A DNA stretch of 40,856 bases from Giesbergeria sp. (GTDB taxonomy: Bacteria; Pseudomonadota; Gammaproteobacteria; Burkholderiales; Burkholderiaceae_C): contig JAKLLE010000030.1 of NCBI GenBank assembly GCA_023150295.1, positions 1 through 40,856 on the forward strand. Reading direction: 5' to 3'. Below the pieces are notes generated by a model. It did not search any database. It worked only from the letters and a program-made list of their open reading frames with translations, and was not told the origin of the DNA. This document shows positions 17,756 to 25,869 of this stretch, piece by piece (the stretch's first letter is position 1; every line of letters begins with the position of its first letter). Made by a program: the position numbers and the translations under genes.

Positions 17756-18188
17756 GCCCGGCAGCGCGGCGACCCGCGCGCTGGTGCTGGACACCAACAT
17801 CGTGCTCGACCTGCTGGTCTTTGCCGATGCCGCTGTGCAACCCCTCAAGCCCCTGCTGGCCAGCGGCGCCCTGCGCTGGATTGCCGCACCCGCCATGCGC
17901 GTGGAGCTGGAGCGTGTGCTGGGCTACCCGCAGATCGCGCCGCGCTTGGCGTACTACGGCCTCAGCCCGGCGCAGGTGCTCCAGGCTTTTGATGCGCAGA
18001 CCCATACCGAGGCGCCCGCACCGCGCGCCAGCGCCGTGTGCAAGGACCCGGACGACCAGCAGTTCATCGACCTGGCCGTGCAGTACCGCGCGATCCTGCT
18101 GAGCAAGGACCAGGCGGTACTGCGCCTGCGCAAGCGGTTGATGGCGCTGGGGGTGGAGGCCATGCCCAGCCTGCAGACCATGGGCTGA
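17742..18188 (+). CDS. PIN-domain protein (putative VapC-like ribonuclease)
   Basis: This 148-residue protein has a PIN fold of the PF13470 kind: D17 in LVLDTNIVLD, E55, then the acidic cluster KDPDDQQFID (102-110) and D123 in LLSKDQAV. These supply the usual metal-binding acidic residues of a small ribonuclease. Many relatives are annotated as toxin components, but no antitoxin gene is adjacent. It starts 14 nt inside the rlmL stop region, suggesting translational coupling to an rRNA methyltransferase. Whether it acts as a toxin or as an RNA-processing enzyme is open. Confidence 0.83.
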   Translation: MAAPEPGSAATRALVLDTNIVLDLLVFADAAVQPLKPLLASGALRWIAAPAMRVELERVLGYPQIAPRLAYYGLSPAQVLQAFDAQTHTEAPAPRASAVCKDPDDQQFIDLAVQYRAILLSKDQAVLRLRKRLMALGVEAMPSLQTMG

Positions 18189-18197
18189 GGCGGCGCC

Positions 18198-18860
18198 TCA
18201 GTCAAACCCCCGCATCTCCCCCCAGGCCTCGAACGGATCGCGCTCGCTGCGCCATTGGTTGATGGCTGCGCCCTCGTCGGGCCAGCCCAGCGCCAGACCG
18301 GCAAACAGCAGGCGCTCGGGTGGCAGGCCCAGAAATGCGCGCACGGGTTGGGAGCGGAACGCCCAATACTCCTGCGCACAGGTGCCCAGGCCTTGCTCGG
18401 TGGCCAGCAGCATCACGGTCTGCAGGTAGATGCCCAGATCGGCCCATTGCGGTGGGCCCATGCGCCGGTCCATGCTGATGAAAACCCCCACGGGGGCGCC
18501 AAAGAACTCAGCGTTCTTCTGCATCTGATGCAGGCGCGCCACCCGCTCTTCCCGTGGAATGCCGATGGCGGCGTAGAGCTGCTCGGCATTGCGCCAGCGT
18601 CGCGTGCGGTAGGGCTCCCACAGGTCGGGCGGATAGACGGCGTACTCGGGCTCTTCCTGCATGGGCGCGGTGGCCACCAGCTGCAGCAACTGCGCCAGCG
18701 GCTCGCCCGTTAGCGCGTGCACATGCCAGGGCTGCAGGTTGCCGCCGGATGCTGCGCGAGCGGCCTGTTCCAGAATGCTGCGCACCATGGCAGCCGGGGG
18801 TGGTTCGGGCTTGAAGGCGCGCACCGAGTGGCGCTGGCGTACGGCGTCGGAAACGTTCAT
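18198..18860 (-). CDS. FMN-dependent nitroreductase family protein
   Basis: This 220-residue protein begins VSDAVRQRHSVRAFKPEP, the classic nitroreductase N-terminus contacting FMN phosphate, followed by ARAASGGNLQPWHV and, late, LATEQGLGTCAQ, also typical. Members use NAD(P)H to reduce nitro compounds, quinones or enones; the natural substrate is unknown. The ATG overlaps the stop of the kinase-fold gene (ATGA), so the two form a unit. It converges with the PIN gene, only 9 bp away. Confidence 0.88.
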   Translation of the reverse strand: MNVSDAVRQRHSVRAFKPEPPPAAMVRSILEQAARAASGGNLQPWHVHALTGEPLAQLLQLVATAPMQEEPEYAVYPPDLWEPYRTRRWRNAEQLYAAIGIPREERVARLHQMQKNAEFFGAPVGVFISMDRRMGPPQWADLGIYLQTVMLLATEQGLGTCAQEYWAFRSQPVRAFLGLPPERLLFAGLALGWPDEGAAINQWRSERDPFEAWGEMRGFD

Positions 18861-19693
18861 GGTGTCGCAGCGGCGTGGGGGGAAGTAGTCAGCAGATCGC
18901 AGGCGGCGCGGGCGCGCTGCAGGTCGCGCCCCCAGCGCCGGTCTTGCGGCAGGTGGCGCAGCCACGACAGGCGCGTGGCCGTGGTGGTCAGAAGGGCGCC
19001 CAGTGCGGCGGGCTGCTCGGCCAGCCAGTGCGCCCAGACTGCGCGCGCTTCGGGCAATGCCCCGGCCTCGCGCAGATACAGTGCCGTGGAATGCACATAG
19101 CACAGCGCATCGCGCGCCTGGCACAGCGCCAGCGGCAGGCTGGCCAGGGGGTCGTCTTCGAAGTCGATGAAGCCCAGCACACCGTCGGGGCAGCGCACCA
19201 GGTTCCGGGCAAAAGCCTGGCTCAGGCAGGCGCCGCGCGTATGCACGGCCTGCAGCGCGGCCAGCCCTTCTTGCCATAGGGCCAGCGTGGCCTGCGGGCC
19301 TGCGGCGCTGGCGGCCTGCATTTCGCCATCAAACGACGGGGTGGCCTCGCCGGGGCGGCCCAGGTGGCGCAGCAGCAGGCCCTCTGGCTGCTGGGCCAGC
19401 ACCTCGGGCACGCGCAGGCCCAGGGTGGCCAGGCTTTGCAGGCGCCGTGCCTCGGTGGCAATGGCGGCGGTGCCACCCAGGTTGGGCACGGGGCGCAGCA
19501 CCTGCAGCCGGGTCAGCCAGGCCAGCAGCCCCAGCACGCGGTAGCGCGCCATGCCGTGGCGCGGGCCCGCCTTCTTGAGCCAGACCTGCTCCGGCCCCAG
19601 GCGGTAACTGGCCACGTTGGGGGCCTGCAACGCACACTGGGTGCGCAGGAAGGCTGCGTAGTCGGGCGGGGAGGGGGCGGCGGTCAGAGTCAT
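18857..19693 (-). CDS. Protein-kinase-fold protein (Bud32/lipopolysaccharide-kinase-like)
   Basis: This 278-residue protein appears to belong to the small prokaryotic kinase-like families. LRHLG (about 108-112) could be the hinge, FARNLVRCPDGVLGFIDFEDD (about 158) looks like the catalytic loop plus the DFG-equivalent IDFED, and KK near residue 40 may supply the ATP lysine. The catalytic Asp before RN is not obvious (the segment reads CLSQAFARN), so activity is uncertain. Substrate is unknown. The ATG at 19693 leaves no upstream alternative. It is translationally coupled to the nitroreductase downstream. Confidence 0.6.
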   Translation of the reverse strand: MTLTAAPSPPDYAAFLRTQCALQAPNVASYRLGPEQVWLKKAGPRHGMARYRVLGLLAWLTRLQVLRPVPNLGGTAAIATEARRLQSLATLGLRVPEVLAQQPEGLLLRHLGRPGEATPSFDGEMQAASAAGPQATLALWQEGLAALQAVHTRGACLSQAFARNLVRCPDGVLGFIDFEDDPLASLPLALCQARDALCYVHSTALYLREAGALPEARAVWAHWLAEQPAALGALLTTTATRLSWLRHLPQDRRWGRDLQRARAACDLLTTSPHAAATP

Positions 19694-19790
19694 CGGTGCG
19701 TGGGTGGGCGGCTACACTTGCCGCCGTGCGCATGCCGCACCCCGCGGCTTTGCATCCGGCAGCGCCCCGGGCATCATAAAGTGCACCGCG

Positions 19791-20606
19791 ATGAACGCTG
19801 AATCCTCCGCCCACACCCCGGCCCTGGGCCCCGACGAGCTGGACGAGCTCGACACCCTGCTCGACGACCTGCGCACGCGCGCTGAAGAAATCCCCCAATG
19901 GGAGTTCTGCGACGGCTTTCTGGCAGCGCTGGCCTGTATGCGCCGCCCCGTGCCGGTGGCTGAGTTTCTGCCCATGCTGCTGGGCGACGGCCTGCCGCTG
20001 CAGGTGGCCGAGGGCGAACCCCTGCCCGTCCTGGAGGCGTTTGCCGACGCTGCGCAGCAAGCCCGTTTACTGGAGCTGTGGACGCGCCGCTGGGACGAGG
20101 TGCAGCGCCAGCTCGATGCGCAGGTGCAAAGCCTGGACGAAGACGAGGCCTACGCCCCCGAAGCCATGGACATGCGCGGCGCCATCGCCAGCCTGCCCGA
20201 GGCCGAGCGCGCCGAAATGCAGGGCCAGGAGATCCCCTCGTTCGGCCAGATCTGGGCGCTGGGTTTCATGTTTGCCGTGGAAAACTGGCCCGAGGAATGG
20301 GCCGCACCGCGCGACAAGGAAGCCGCACAGTGGCTGGACGACGCGATGGAGTACATCGTCGCGCTGACCGAGGACGACACCGGCAAGCCCGAAGTCTGCA
20401 TGTACAGCGACGACGGCCCCCCCAGCACCAGCAAGGCGCGCGTGGAGGCGTTGGGCGAGGCCATCTGGGCGGTGTATGACCTGCGCCAGCTCTGGCGCAG
20501 CCTGGGCCCGCACCAGGAGCCCGTGGTCAAGACGGCCGAGCCCGGCCGCAACGATCCCTGCTGGTGCGGCAGCGGCAAGAAGTTCAAGAAGTGCCACGGG
20601 GCTTGA
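19791..20606 (+). CDS. UPF0149 (YecA/YgfB) family protein with C-terminal SEC-C zinc motif
   Basis: This 271-residue acidic protein has a YgfB/YecA-type helical domain over most of its length (DFLAAL-like segment CDGFLAALACMRRPV near 45). It ends in a SEC-C motif, RNDPCWCGSGKKFKKCHG, with zinc ligands C257, C259, C268 and H269, as at the tail of SecA. YecA of E. coli is a ribosome- and SecA-related SEC-C protein; the role here is inferred only. The ATG at 19791 is chosen because the longer ORF start (19704) runs through the probable promoter; CATAAAGT lies 8-15 bp before the ATG. Confidence 0.8.
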   Translation: MNAESSAHTPALGPDELDELDTLLDDLRTRAEEIPQWEFCDGFLAALACMRRPVPVAEFLPMLLGDGLPLQVAEGEPLPVLEAFADAAQQARLLELWTRRWDEVQRQLDAQVQSLDEDEAYAPEAMDMRGAIASLPEAERAEMQGQEIPSFGQIWALGFMFAVENWPEEWAAPRDKEAAQWLDDAMEYIVALTEDDTGKPEVCMYSDDGPPSTSKARVEALGEAIWAVYDLRQLWRSLGPHQEPVVKTAEPGRNDPCWCGSGKKFKKCHGA

Positions 20607-20610
20607 GCGA

Positions 20611-20674
20611 TTGCTCCTGAAATGTGAGCTATTGGCGTTTGCTGGACGGGCGATTTGGGCTGTTATCAGCCCAA
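20611..20674 (+). repeat. Dispersed palindromic element, degenerate copy E, with an 8-bp hairpin
   Basis: Just after the SEC-C gene stop, the run AGCTATTGGCGTTTGCTGGA with GGGCGATTTGGGC resembles the other copies of the element. The right part forms a perfect hairpin, TTGGGCTG (20655-20662), loop TTAT, CAGCCCAA (20667-20674). It lacks a T-tract, so termination is uncertain. The remaining gap to 20772 shows no gene. Confidence 0.45.
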
Positions 20675-20772
20675 GACCACACGACTTGGTGGTGGCGCAG
20701 TAAGATGCAGGCGCGCGGTTCCTCACAGGGAATCGCAGGCGGTTGATTGCATTCTTCACTGTCGAGGTCACC

Positions 20773-21795
20773 ATGCGCCGTACTCCAGCAGTCCCCGGCA
20801 AGCGCCGCTCTTTTCTCGCAGTGGCGGGTGGGGGTGTTTGGGCCTTGCTCGCCCTCATCCACGGCGCTGCAAACGCGGCGCAAGAGAAGAAGATCACGCG
20901 CATTGGCGTCACCAAGATCGTCGGGCACGCCGCACTGGACGCGGCCGAGCGCGGCTTTGAGGTGGCCCTGGCCAGTGCAGGCTTCAAGGAAGGCGTCAAC
21001 GTCGTTTACGACCGGCAGAACGCACAGGGGGACATGGCACGCGCAGAAGCCATTGCGCGCCAGTTCGTCACCGACCGGGTGGATCTGATCCACACCATCG
21101 CCACACCCACCACGCAAGCCGTGCTCAAGACCCGCACCGACATTCCGGTGGTGTTTTCCGGCATCACAGACCCGATCCAGGCCGGTATCGTCCCGCGCGG
21201 CAGCGTATCGGGGAGCAAGACGGGCAACAACGTCACCGGCGTGAGCGACCCCTGGCCCGTGCGCCTGCAACTGGAAACCTATGCCAAGTTTGTGCCCCAG
21301 GCCAGGAAGTGGGGCACCATCTACAACCCGGCCGAGGCCAATTCGGTGTCGTACGTGCAGACCATGCGCGAGGCGGCCAAATCGCTCGGGTTGGAGTTGA
21401 TCGAGGCCACGGCCACCAACGCTGCCGAGGTCGAGCTGGCCGCCAAGTCCCTGGTGGGCAAGGTGCACGCGATCAACATCACTTCCGACAACACCTCTGT
21501 GGCCCATTTCGCGGTGATCGCCCGGATGTGCAACCAACACCAGATCCCGCTCTTTGCGGGCGATGTGGACAGCGTTCCCAAGGGGGCCATCGCGGCCTAT
21601 GGCATGGATTACTTTCTGGTCGGCTACTCTGCCGGAAAGAAGGCGGCGCTGGTACTCAAGGGCGTCAAGCCGGGCGACATTCCCTGGGGCCCGGTAGAGA
21701 AGTTCAGCCTGGTGGTCAACCCCAGTGCAGCACAACTGCAGGGCGTGCGCATCAGCGACGAGTTGCGCAAACGTGCCGACAAGGTACTGGACTGA
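20773..21795 (+). CDS. Periplasmic substrate-binding protein, ABC_sub_bind family, with Tat-like signal
   Basis: This 340-residue protein of the PF04392 solute-binding family (TrpX/YtfQ-like folds) starts after a twin-arginine-like signal (KRRSFLAVAG, R11-R12, hydrophobic stretch, then GAANA-AQ). Typical segments are KITRIGVTKIVGH at the mature start, TPTTQAVLKTRTDIPVVFSGITDP and YNPAEANSVSY. The ATG at 20773 has GAGG upstream; a TTG ten codons earlier is less likely. No permease or ATPase gene follows. The next gene, 9 nt on, is a membrane diguanylate cyclase, so this protein may be a ligand sensor for it. The ligand is unknown. Confidence 0.87.
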   Translation: MRRTPAVPGKRRSFLAVAGGGVWALLALIHGAANAAQEKKITRIGVTKIVGHAALDAAERGFEVALASAGFKEGVNVVYDRQNAQGDMARAEAIARQFVTDRVDLIHTIATPTTQAVLKTRTDIPVVFSGITDPIQAGIVPRGSVSGSKTGNNVTGVSDPWPVRLQLETYAKFVPQARKWGTIYNPAEANSVSYVQTMREAAKSLGLELIEATATNAAEVELAAKSLVGKVHAINITSDNTSVAHFAVIARMCNQHQIPLFAGDVDSVPKGAIAAYGMDYFLVGYSAGKKAALVLKGVKPGDIPWGPVEKFSLVVNPSAAQLQGVRISDELRKRADKVLD

Positions 21796-21804
21796 GCTGC
21801 CCCC

Positions 21805-23016
21805 ATGCGCGCCTTCAGGAGCCTGTACTTTGCCATTTGCGTGCTGGTGCTGAGCACGGGCGTTGGCCTGTACGTGGACCTGAAGAACCATGCCCTGCAG
21901 GAGCGTTACCTCGCCATCAGCACTGGGCTGGAGCGCATGTTGCGGCTCAATCACCAACTCAACAGCATGGTGACCCTGTCCGTACTGGAGCAAAACACGC
22001 TGCGCACGGCCAGCTACGACACCGTTGGATCAGAGTTGTCAGACACCTTCCGGACCGTGGAGAGGCTCACCCAGGAGCTGAACCTGTCCGCTGAAATGTC
22101 CGATTTGCGCAGCGAGTACACCAAACTGCAGGTGGTGGAAGAGCAGGCGTTGCGGCTGATGCGCCAAGACCGTTGGCAGGAGGCGCGCCGCCTGCTGTTC
22201 GACGACGAATACCTGCTGTCCAAGAAGATCTACGAAATCAACAGCGAAACGGTGGTTGGCGCCTTGACCGGTGAGCTGGCGGCCAACAATGCGCGGCTGG
22301 AGCACATTCGCTCCCTTTCGTTGGCGGTCTGGGTGGGCGCCATCGTCCTGCTGCTGTGGATCGGCACCCTGTTTTCAAGGCGCCTGCACGCAGAGGCCAC
22401 GGAGCAGGCGCACCTGCGCGAGATCATCAGCGCCGCCAACCGAGACCTGGAGGAGAAGGTGCGCCTGCGCACCCTGGAGCTGGAGGCTGCCAACCGCAAG
22501 CTGGAAGACCTGAGCAGCACCGACGCGCTGACCGGCCTGGCCAACCGAAGGCGTTTTGACACCGTCTGGGAGCTGGAGTGGCAGCGCGCATTGCGCCAAG
22601 GGTTTGCGCTGGCGGTGGCCATGATCGACGTGGATCATTTCAAGGACTACAACGACCACTATGGCCACCAGGCGGGCGACGATTGCCTGCGGCGGCTGGC
22701 GCAGGTACTGGCGGCTGCCTCACAGCGCTCGGGAGAGCTGGCGGCGCGGTATGGGGGCGAGGAATTCGTGATCGTCCTGCCTGCAGTGAACGCCGAGGAT
22801 GCAATGGCCAACGCCGAGCGCATTCGAAGCGCGGTGCAGGCCTTGAACATCGTCAATGCCGTGGACATCCCTGCCGGCATGCTGACCGTGAGCATCGGCG
22901 TGGCCTGCCGCGTTCCCACGGCCCATGACAGCCCCGCCAGTTTGCTGCGTGCGGCCGATGCCGCGCTCTACGAGGCCAAGCACCAGGGCAGAAACCGGGT
23001 GTGCTTCGCCGCGTGA
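21805..23016 (+). CDS. Membrane-bound GGDEF diguanylate cyclase
   Basis: This 403-residue protein has one membrane helix at about 5-25, a helical periplasmic sensor region (about 26-170), a second helix at about 172-195 (VWVGAIVLLLWIGTLF), a coiled coil (about 200-240) and a C-terminal GGDEF domain with intact GGEEF (317-321). The usual RxxD inhibitory site is RSGE, so product inhibition may be weak. It makes c-di-GMP from GTP at the inner membrane. The periplasmic part has no recognised binding fold, which would suit signalling through the partner solute-binding protein encoded 9 nt upstream. No strong ribosome site precedes the ATG, consistent with coupling. Confidence 0.9.
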   Translation: MRAFRSLYFAICVLVLSTGVGLYVDLKNHALQERYLAISTGLERMLRLNHQLNSMVTLSVLEQNTLRTASYDTVGSELSDTFRTVERLTQELNLSAEMSDLRSEYTKLQVVEEQALRLMRQDRWQEARRLLFDDEYLLSKKIYEINSETVVGALTGELAANNARLEHIRSLSLAVWVGAIVLLLWIGTLFSRRLHAEATEQAHLREIISAANRDLEEKVRLRTLELEAANRKLEDLSSTDALTGLANRRRFDTVWELEWQRALRQGFALAVAMIDVDHFKDYNDHYGHQAGDDCLRRLAQVLAAASQRSGELAARYGGEEFVIVLPAVNAEDAMANAERIRSAVQALNIVNAVDIPAGMLTVSIGVACRVPTAHDSPASLLRAADAALYEAKHQGRNRVCFAA

Positions 23017-23023
23017 GCAGAAT

Positions 23024-23563
23024 TCAATCGCGCAACAGCGCCTGCAATTGCCCCAGCGCCCGCCGCACCGTGGCGGCGCGCACGGCGGCGCGGTCGCCAG
23101 CGAACTGGCAGCGCTCGCTGTGCGTGTGCCCGTTCACATGCCAGGCCAGCCAGACGGTGCCCACGGGCTTGTCGGCGCTGCCGCCCGTGGGGCCGGCCAC
23201 GCCGGTGACGGCCACGCTGGCCTGGGCGTGTGAGCGCGCAATGGCGCCCTCGGCCATGGCGCAGGCCACGGGTTCGCTCACGGCGCCATGCTGCGCGATC
23301 AGCGCGGCGGGCACGCCCAGCAGTTCGGTCTTGGCGGCGTTGGAGTAGGTCACAAAGCCGCGCTCGAACCATTGGCTCGACCCCGCCAGGTCGGTGCAGG
23401 CGGCGGCGATCATGCCGCCCGTGCAGCTCTCGGCCGTGGCCAGCATCTGGCCGCGCGCCAGCAGGCGGGTAGAAATATCAATCAAAATGGCCTCTGGCGC
23501 TTTACCATCAAGCGCCAGCAGCTCCTGATTTGATAGCAACTGTGGTGCGGCAGGCTGGCTCAC
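23024..23563 (-). CDS. pncC: Nicotinamide-nucleotide amidohydrolase (CinA C-terminal domain type)
   Basis: This 179-residue enzyme deamidates nicotinamide mononucleotide in pyridine-nucleotide salvage. Family signatures are ATAESCTGGMIAAACTDLAG, then FVTYSNAAKTELLGV, then AVTGVAGPTGG and KPVGTVWLAW. The start is taken as GTG at 23563: it overlaps the pgpA stop as GTGA and has GGAGG five bases upstream. The ORF's first GTG at 23575 lacks a ribosome site. The N-terminal stretch (about LLSNQELLALDGKAPEAILI) is encoded by a copy of the dispersed palindrome, ahead of the enzyme core. Confidence 0.9.
   Translation of the reverse strand: MSQPAAPQLLSNQELLALDGKAPEAILIDISTRLLARGQMLATAESCTGGMIAAACTDLAGSSQWFERGFVTYSNAAKTELLGVPAALIAQHGAVSEPVACAMAEGAIARSHAQASVAVTGVAGPTGGSADKPVGTVWLAWHVNGHTHSERCQFAGDRAAVRAATVRRALGQLQALLRD
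23474..23541 (-). repeat. Dispersed palindromic element, copy B (inside pncC)
   Basis: This is the best-preserved copy. CTGGCGCTT (23494-23502), a 7-nt loop and AAGCGCCAG (23510-23518) give a perfect 9-bp stem, flanked by ATCAATCAAAATGG on one side and TGATTTGATAGC on the other. It codes, in frame, for the N-terminal extension of PncC. Confidence 0.65.
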
Positions 23564-24072
23564 CAGAACCTCCACAGCGCAATCACCAGCAGCGTGCAGA
23601 AGGCGGCCACGAAGTCGTCGAACAGAATGCCCCAGCCGCCGCGCCAGCCAAAGCCCTTGAACAGGCTGTCGGCCCAGGCCACGGGGCCGGGCTTGGCGGC
23701 GTCAAAAAAGCGAAACAGCGCAAAGGCCGCGAACTGCCCCCAAAACCCCATGGGCATGGCCAGCCACAGCACCAGCCAGAAAGCCACCACCTCATCCCAG
23801 ACGATGGCGCCGGGGTCGGCCACGCCCATGTGGCGTGCGGTCACGGTGCAGGCCCACCAGCCGCCCAGGGTGCTGAAGGCGATGAGCAGGCCCATCTGCA
23901 AGGGGGAGGCAAACCAGGCCTGCAACACCAAAAAGGCCAGCCAGGCCCACAGCGTGCCCACCGTGCCCGGCGCCTTGGGCGAGAGGCCTGCGCCAAAGCC
24001 CAGGGCGATGCAGTGGGCCGGGTGGGCGAGCAGGAAGCGCGGGCCAGGGCGCAGCGAGGGAATGGCGCTCAT
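23560..24072 (-). CDS. pgpA: Phosphatidylglycerophosphatase A
   Basis: This 170-residue inner-membrane enzyme dephosphorylates phosphatidylglycerol phosphate in phospholipid synthesis. Family motifs are GFGAGLSPKAPGTVGTLWAW near the N-terminus, PGAIVWDEVVAFW in the middle and DAAKPGPVAWADSLFKGFGWRGGWGILFDDFVAA at the end, with about four hydrophobic segments between. The ATG at 24072 has GAAGG upstream; the longer ORF (to 24192) has no family similarity and enters the neighbouring gene. It overlaps pncC by 4 nt. It is usually found beside thiL, which here lies 7 kb away. Confidence 0.92.
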   Translation of the reverse strand: MSAIPSLRPGPRFLLAHPAHCIALGFGAGLSPKAPGTVGTLWAWLAFLVLQAWFASPLQMGLLIAFSTLGGWWACTVTARHMGVADPGAIVWDEVVAFWLVLWLAMPMGFWGQFAAFALFRFFDAAKPGPVAWADSLFKGFGWRGGWGILFDDFVAAFCTLLVIALWRFW

Positions 24073-24133
24073 TGGACTACCTTCGTGCTTCGCACTGCGG
24101 TGCGAGCTTGCTTGGGAGCGGCCCGGCGCGCGC

Positions 24134-25795
24134 TCATGGACGCTCCTGCAACTGGATGTCCTTGGGATAGCGCACCCAGTGCTCGGCGGCAAAGCTGGCG
24201 CTGGCGCCTGCGCCCAGGTTTTGGCGCCAGGCGATGGTGCCGGGGGTGCCGTTCCAGGCCAGTTCGGCGGGCTGGGGGGTGTAGCGCGATTCGACCTCGA
24301 TCTTCTCGTTGCGCGAAACAGGCGCCGCGTGCAGCACCTGCAGGTCGATGGCGGACTTGTGGCGGTTCTCGACCTGGTAGCTGCGCCGCGTTTGGCGCTC
24401 GGTGCGCGCGCCGGTCAGGCCGGTGCTGCCGGTCATTTGCTGTGGGGCTTCAGCGCGCACCTGCACCAGCTCGTCGCGCCCGAACGAGAGGCTGGTGCGT
24501 GGCCCTTCGCCCGGTGCGGTGGATGGTAGTGCCGCAAAGTCCAGGCGACCGGTGCCCACGTAGGCGCCGTCGCGGTACAGGCCCACGCTGCCCGCGGGCC
24601 ACACGCCGGGGGGCGGGGCCATGTCGGCCACCAGGTAGGCGGCCTCTTCCACGCCAGGCGCGGCGCGCACCAGCAGGCGCGCCGGCGCCTGGTGGGTGCC
24701 CAGCGCCAGGGTGATGCGCTGGCCGTTGGACGGCACGGAAATGCGCTGGGGCACCGCAAATTCGGTGGCAAAGCCCTTGTCCACGGTGCTCACCTCGAAG
24801 CTGGGCATGTCCTCGGCCTGGCGGCGTTCCATGGCCTTGGGTGCGGGGGCGGCGGGAGCAGGAGCCATGGCCGCCATGGGCATGGCGGCGGCTGGTGGGG
24901 GTGGCGGTGCCACGTCCAGAGTCCACGGCCGGGGCAAGCGCCCCTGCGTGGCGCGCTGCGGTTGGCCGGTGGAGAGCAGCAGCTGCACGTTGCTCCAGTC
25001 TTCGCCACTGTTCTGGGCCACCAAGGCCAGGCGCTCGATCTGCACGCTGGCCTTGGTTGTGTCCAGCGTGGCGCGGTAGCTGGGTTGCCAGCCGGGGCCG
25101 CGCACCTGGTAGTTCAGGCGCAGTTCGCCGTCGCGTTCGGCGGCCAGGTTCACGGTGACCGACACCACGCGCGTGCGCTGGCTGGCCACGCGCTCGCGCT
25201 CGGCCAGCAGGGGTTTGAGGGACAGTTCCAGCGCTTCCTGCCTGCGCTGCAACTGGTGGCTGCGTGCCTTGGTGTCCTGGCCGGTCTTGCGCAGCACGTC
25301 GGCGGTGCTGCCAATTTGCGCTGGGGGTGGGGAGGCGGTGCGGGCGGCAGGCGTGCCATCGTCGGCCGCAGGGCCTGCCGCCACGGATTTGAGGTACTGG
25401 TCCACCAACTGCAGGCCACCCGCCTCGGCCTTGAGGGCAGCGATCTGGTCTTCCAGCTCGCGGATGCGGCCGTCCAGCGGGCTGGCGCAGGCCGTGGCCA
25501 CATCGCGATCCTCGGTCAGCACATGGAATTCGCCCACGCGCACGCCACTGTCGGCCTGGATCTGCAGGCTTTGCGTGTCCAGCGATGCGGGCAGGCAGGC
25601 GATGGTGAGGCTGCGGGCACCTGCGGCCACCTTGGCCACGCGCTCCACGGCCGCCACGCCGGGGTACACCGTCACGCGGGCAATACGCGACACGGCGTCC
25701 TGGGCCAGTGCGCCTGTGCTGCACAGCAGCAGTGCGGCGCAGGCCCAGAGGTTCAGAGGAAAGCGGGCTTGCGAAGGGGCAGCGGGCAGGGGCAC
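24134..25795 (-). CDS. MuiA-like DUF4139 secreted protein
   Basis: This 553-residue protein has a signal peptide (hydrophobic core LWACAALLLCSTGALA), an N-terminal DUF4140-type region (RIARVTVYPGVAAVERVAKV), coiled coils (about 105-130 and 165-205) and a long C-terminal DUF4139 region (LNYQVRGPGWQPSYRATLD, then YLVADM, RRSYQVENRHKSAIDLQV). A Pro/Ala/Met-rich linker breaks the DUF4139 part near 275-310. The family name comes from a mucoidy-inhibitor gene; biochemical function is unknown. The GTG start at 25795 is supported by AGGAG eight bases upstream and by the signal peptide. It lies in a minus-strand group with the glycine-zipper and BI-1 genes upstream and pgpA downstream. Confidence 0.83.
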   Translation of the reverse strand: MPLPAAPSQARFPLNLWACAALLLCSTGALAQDAVSRIARVTVYPGVAAVERVAKVAAGARSLTIACLPASLDTQSLQIQADSGVRVGEFHVLTEDRDVATACASPLDGRIRELEDQIAALKAEAGGLQLVDQYLKSVAAGPAADDGTPAARTASPPPAQIGSTADVLRKTGQDTKARSHQLQRRQEALELSLKPLLAERERVASQRTRVVSVTVNLAAERDGELRLNYQVRGPGWQPSYRATLDTTKASVQIERLALVAQNSGEDWSNVQLLLSTGQPQRATQGRLPRPWTLDVAPPPPPAAAMPMAAMAPAPAAPAPKAMERRQAEDMPSFEVSTVDKGFATEFAVPQRISVPSNGQRITLALGTHQAPARLLVRAAPGVEEAAYLVADMAPPPGVWPAGSVGLYRDGAYVGTGRLDFAALPSTAPGEGPRTSLSFGRDELVQVRAEAPQQMTGSTGLTGARTERQTRRSYQVENRHKSAIDLQVLHAAPVSRNEKIEVESRYTPQPAELAWNGTPGTIAWRQNLGAGASASFAAEHWVRYPKDIQLQERP

Positions 25796-25818
25796 GGCGG
25801 GGTTCTCCTATGCGAAAT

Positions 25819-25841
25819 CGGCAGTGCGTGGCGCACTGCCG
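25819..25841 (-). other. Perfect 10-bp hairpin between two co-directional genes
   Basis: CGGCAGTGCG (25819-25828), loop TGG, and its exact complement (25832-25841) sit in the 74-nt gap before the MuiA-like gene. Only ATTTCG follows on the minus strand, so it is not a classical terminator. It may partly terminate transcription or protect an mRNA end, setting the ratio of the two products. Confidence 0.5.
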
Positions 25842-25869
25842 GCCATGCTAGCACCCGCCAGCCCTGGCT

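Noticed and set aside
21321-21590. Short minus-strand ORFs inside the ABC_sub_bind gene
   Set aside because: They have no ribosome site, no family match, and lie wholly antisense to a clear solute-binding protein.
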